From an uncultured bacterium (GTDB lineage Bacteria > Patescibacteriota > Saccharimonadia > Saccharimonadales > Saccharimonadaceae), in the NCBI GenBank assembly GCA_937930585.1, contig CALHCA010000056.1, forward strand, positions 1 to 6,696: a stretch of DNA of 6,696 nucleotides, in the 5' to 3' direction. Under the pieces are notes generated by a model. That model did no database searches, was not told where the DNA came from, and saw only the letters and a list, made by a program, of their open reading frames with translations. The position numbers and the translations under genes are program-made. Shown one piece after another: positions 5,267-6,696 of this stretch (positions are counted from its first letter, which is position 1; each line of letters opens with the position of its first letter).

Positions 5267-6079
5267 CTATTTTAAAAAAGGTTTATTTTCACTAACTTGA
5301 GTTATTAATTCATCATTCGAAAAATCTCGGCGAATATCAAATTCCTCCCAATCTCCATATTTTCCGTCAGCTTCGCCCAAGTTCAAAACCCTCCGCCAAG
5401 CAAAATTTTCACGGACGTCACTCGCATTCATTGGATTGATTCTTGAATATTCAATTGCCCCTAAATTTGGTACATCGTAAATATCTCGTATTCGATTATC
5501 ATTCCACTGTTCAGGCAAAAATCCTTCAATTAAATAACAGGCAGATTGAATCAACTGTTTATGAGAAACAATCAAAACATTCTGGTTCGACTCCTCTCTC
5601 TTTAGACGCTCACAAAAACTTCGAAAACGCAAATAAACATCAAAAATGCTCTCACCGCCATCAAGGCGCATAAAAAATGGATCATTATAGAGATATCTCA
5701 TTGTAATTGAAAAATTATCAACTCGCTCATTCATATCTACGCGACCAAAAATACCCCAATTCCGCTCTGAGAGTAGGTCGTCAATCTTCCAAAAATGGCG
5801 ATTTTCTCCGCTTAAAATTGCAGCAGTTTCTCTTGCTCGAATAAAAGGTGACGTATATTTTGAATCAAAAAAATCCAAACTTCCATAAATTTTCGAAAGC
5901 TCCTCTTTTGCTTTCTCAGCCTGTTCTCTTCCTTTCGGTGAGAGCCGCTGTCGCCAGTCTGCGCGTGTTTCAACCTTTTTTTCTAGATCAATTTTTTGCC
6001 CAAGCTTTTGTGCATGCTGAACGATATTAGCTTCACTTTGCCCATGCCGAATCATCACTAGTCGCAGCGGATTTGCCAT
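5267..6079 (-). CDS. Histidine phosphatase superfamily protein (phosphoglycerate mutase-like)
   Basis: This enzyme family forms a phosphohistidine intermediate and dephosphorylates small phosphorylated metabolites, or moves phosphate in glycolysis. Visible catalytic residues are R11, H12 and G13 in MIRHGQSEAN (H12 is the phosphoacceptor), R81 in SPFIRARETA, E105 in SERNWGIFG, and H172 in VLIVSHKQLIQ. The DGGESIFDVYLRF helix is also typical. At 270 residues it is longer than small phosphatases such as CobC, close to cofactor-dependent phosphoglycerate mutase, but it has lysine after the second catalytic His where VSHG is usual, and it lacks the mutase signature LSERHYG (SERNWG instead). A general phosphatase is therefore the safer call. 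The ATG at 6079 has AAAGGA 6 bases upstream, so unlike several neighbours it uses a Shine-Dalgarno. It is transcribed divergently from the alpha/beta hydrolase. Confidence 0.9.
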   Translation of the reverse strand: MANPLRLVMIRHGQSEANIVQHAQKLGQKIDLEKKVETRADWRQRLSPKGREQAEKAKEELSKIYGSLDFFDSKYTSPFIRARETAAILSGENRHFWKIDDLLSERNWGIFGRVDMNERVDNFSITMRYLYNDPFFMRLDGGESIFDVYLRFRSFCERLKREESNQNVLIVSHKQLIQSACYLIEGFLPEQWNDNRIRDIYDVPNLGAIEYSRINPMNASDVRENFAWRRVLNLGEADGKYGDWEEFDIRRDFSNDELITQVSENKPFLK

Positions 6080-6122
6080 TTTTTCCTTTCTTTTTATTTA
6101 AAAATTCTTAAGCTTTAATTGT

Positions 6123-6131
6123 ATTATATCA
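6123..6131 (-). promoter_or_regulatory. Extended -10 of the histidine phosphatase gene
   Basis: TGATATAAT on the minus strand (TATAAT at 6123-6128) is a full extended -10. The -35 region (6146-6151, TTTCGA) is weak. The expected start near 6116 gives a leader of about 37 nt containing the AAAGGA ribosome site. It lies back to back with the promoter of the divergent hydrolase gene. Confidence 0.7.
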
Positions 6132-6158
6132 CAACTTATGCTTTTTCGAAAGTGCATT

Positions 6159-6187
6159 TTGTAATTAGGCATCAAAAATGGTATAAT
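6159..6187 (+). promoter_or_regulatory. Promoter of the alpha/beta hydrolase gene, predicted leaderless start
   Basis: TTGTAA (6159-6164), a 17-base spacer and a perfect TATAAT (6182-6187) preceded by TGG. The ATG at 6194 follows after only 6 bases, so the transcript should begin at the start codon itself. Confidence 0.8.
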
Positions 6188-6193
6188 TATAAA

Positions 6194-6696
6194 ATGAATC
6201 TAAAACCTTGGCGAAGAAAGCTAAAAAATGAATTTATCAATATTGATGATAATAAAATTTCAATATATAAAAATTTAGAAGAAAATAAACCAATCGCCGT
6301 TCTTTTTCATGGCTTCGGTGGAAATTATTTCGGACTAACCCCACTCGGATTTGAGCTTTCAAAAAAATATTCAATTATTATTTGCGAATTGCCTGCTCAC
6401 GGTAAAAGTTCACTTAACACCTTTCAAAATATTGATGTTTTTCGAATTTTCTACCAAAAGATGATTTCAAAACTTAGTGATTTTGGCGAAATTCAGCTTG
6501 TCATCGGCCACTCTTTTAGTTCTTATTTTGTCAGTGATAATGAAATTTCGAAAAAAATTCCAACCATTATTATAAATCCTGTTTTTGAGCCTAGCGATTC
6601 ATTTTTAGCTGGAATGAAATTGTTAAATAAATCTAGCTTTTTGATGATTTTTTCAAATCTACCACTCTTCTCACCTTTTAAAGCAGCCACCCTTCA
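6194..6696 (+). CDS. Alpha/beta hydrolase, partial (3' end beyond the window)
   Basis: The frame stays open from the ATG at 6194 to the window end, giving 167 complete codons. The alpha/beta-hydrolase fold is supported by the oxyanion-hole segment AVLFHGFGGN (H39-G40), the strand-turn ICELPAHGKSS (65-73, equivalent to the DxpGhGxS motif) and the nucleophile elbow VIGHSFSS with S107 as the likely nucleophile. The elbow reads GHSFS where GxSxG is the consensus, so the second glycine is serine. The catalytic Asp and His would lie beyond the window. The N-terminus is basic (MNLKPWRRKLKN) without a hydrophobic signal segment, so the enzyme is probably cytoplasmic. Carboxylesterase, lipase-like and other activities are all possible. 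No Shine-Dalgarno precedes the ATG, in line with the promoter position. Confidence 0.88.
   Translation, partial: MNLKPWRRKLKNEFINIDDNKISIYKNLEENKPIAVLFHGFGGNYFGLTPLGFELSKKYSIIICELPAHGKSSLNTFQNIDVFRIFYQKMISKLSDFGEIQLVIGHSFSSYFVSDNEISKKIPTIIINPVFEPSDSFLAGMKLLNKSSFLMIFSNLPLFSPFKAATL

Noticed and set aside
1..6696. Mobile elements, CRISPR arrays, tRNA or rRNA genes
   Set aside because: No transposase, terminal repeats, regularly spaced repeats or tRNA/rRNA signatures were seen on either strand.

Overview
The window looks like a stretch of the small, AT-rich, compact chromosome of a Candidate Phyla Radiation bacterium, most likely Candidatus Saccharibacteria (TM7). I infer this from the gene content (stand-alone type IV pilus ATPase next to bL19, a Mur ligase lacking its N-terminal domain), very short or absent gaps between genes, low GC and the standard genetic code. 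No 16S rRNA is present, so the phylum call is an inference, not a demonstration.

Layout. Bases 42-2162, minus strand: a PilB/GspE-type assembly ATPase followed by rplS (ribosomal protein bL19), which has its own near-consensus promoter. Bases 2259-3228, plus strand: an orphan 118-residue protein that ends in a short intrinsic terminator, then a SpoU/TrmH-type RNA 2'-O-methyltransferase. Bases 3229-5085, minus strand: a two-gene unit of a MurF-like ligase and a Nudix hydrolase, with the ligase TAG directly followed by the Nudix ATG. Bases 5267-6079, minus strand: a histidine phosphatase (phosphoglycerate mutase superfamily). From 6194, plus strand: the 5' part of an alpha/beta hydrolase that runs off the end of the window.

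The most interesting part is the roughly 180-base gap between the phosphatase and the Mur ligase. It holds a perfect sigma70-type promoter (TTGACA, 17 bases, TATAAT) on the minus strand. This is followed by a segment closed by a perfect 10-bp stem, with competing GC-rich internal helices, and then by a hairpin with a GAAA loop and U-run. I read this as an unrecognised structured small RNA, or a leader RNA of the mur operon, of about 135 nt. The -35 box of a second promoter, which drives the Mur ligase, lies in the loop of that hairpin, and its -10 overlaps the first in-frame ATG of the ligase. The true ligase start is therefore probably 12 bases further in.

Across the window, well-formed -10 boxes lie 6-10 bases before the start codon of four genes (pilB, trmH-like, mur-like and the alpha/beta hydrolase), which predicts leaderless or nearly leaderless mRNAs. 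The other genes have conventional leaders or Shine-Dalgarno sequences. The palindrome TTCGAA is also strikingly frequent: about 25 copies by hand count against about 2 expected. No mobile element, CRISPR array, tRNA or rRNA is visible.
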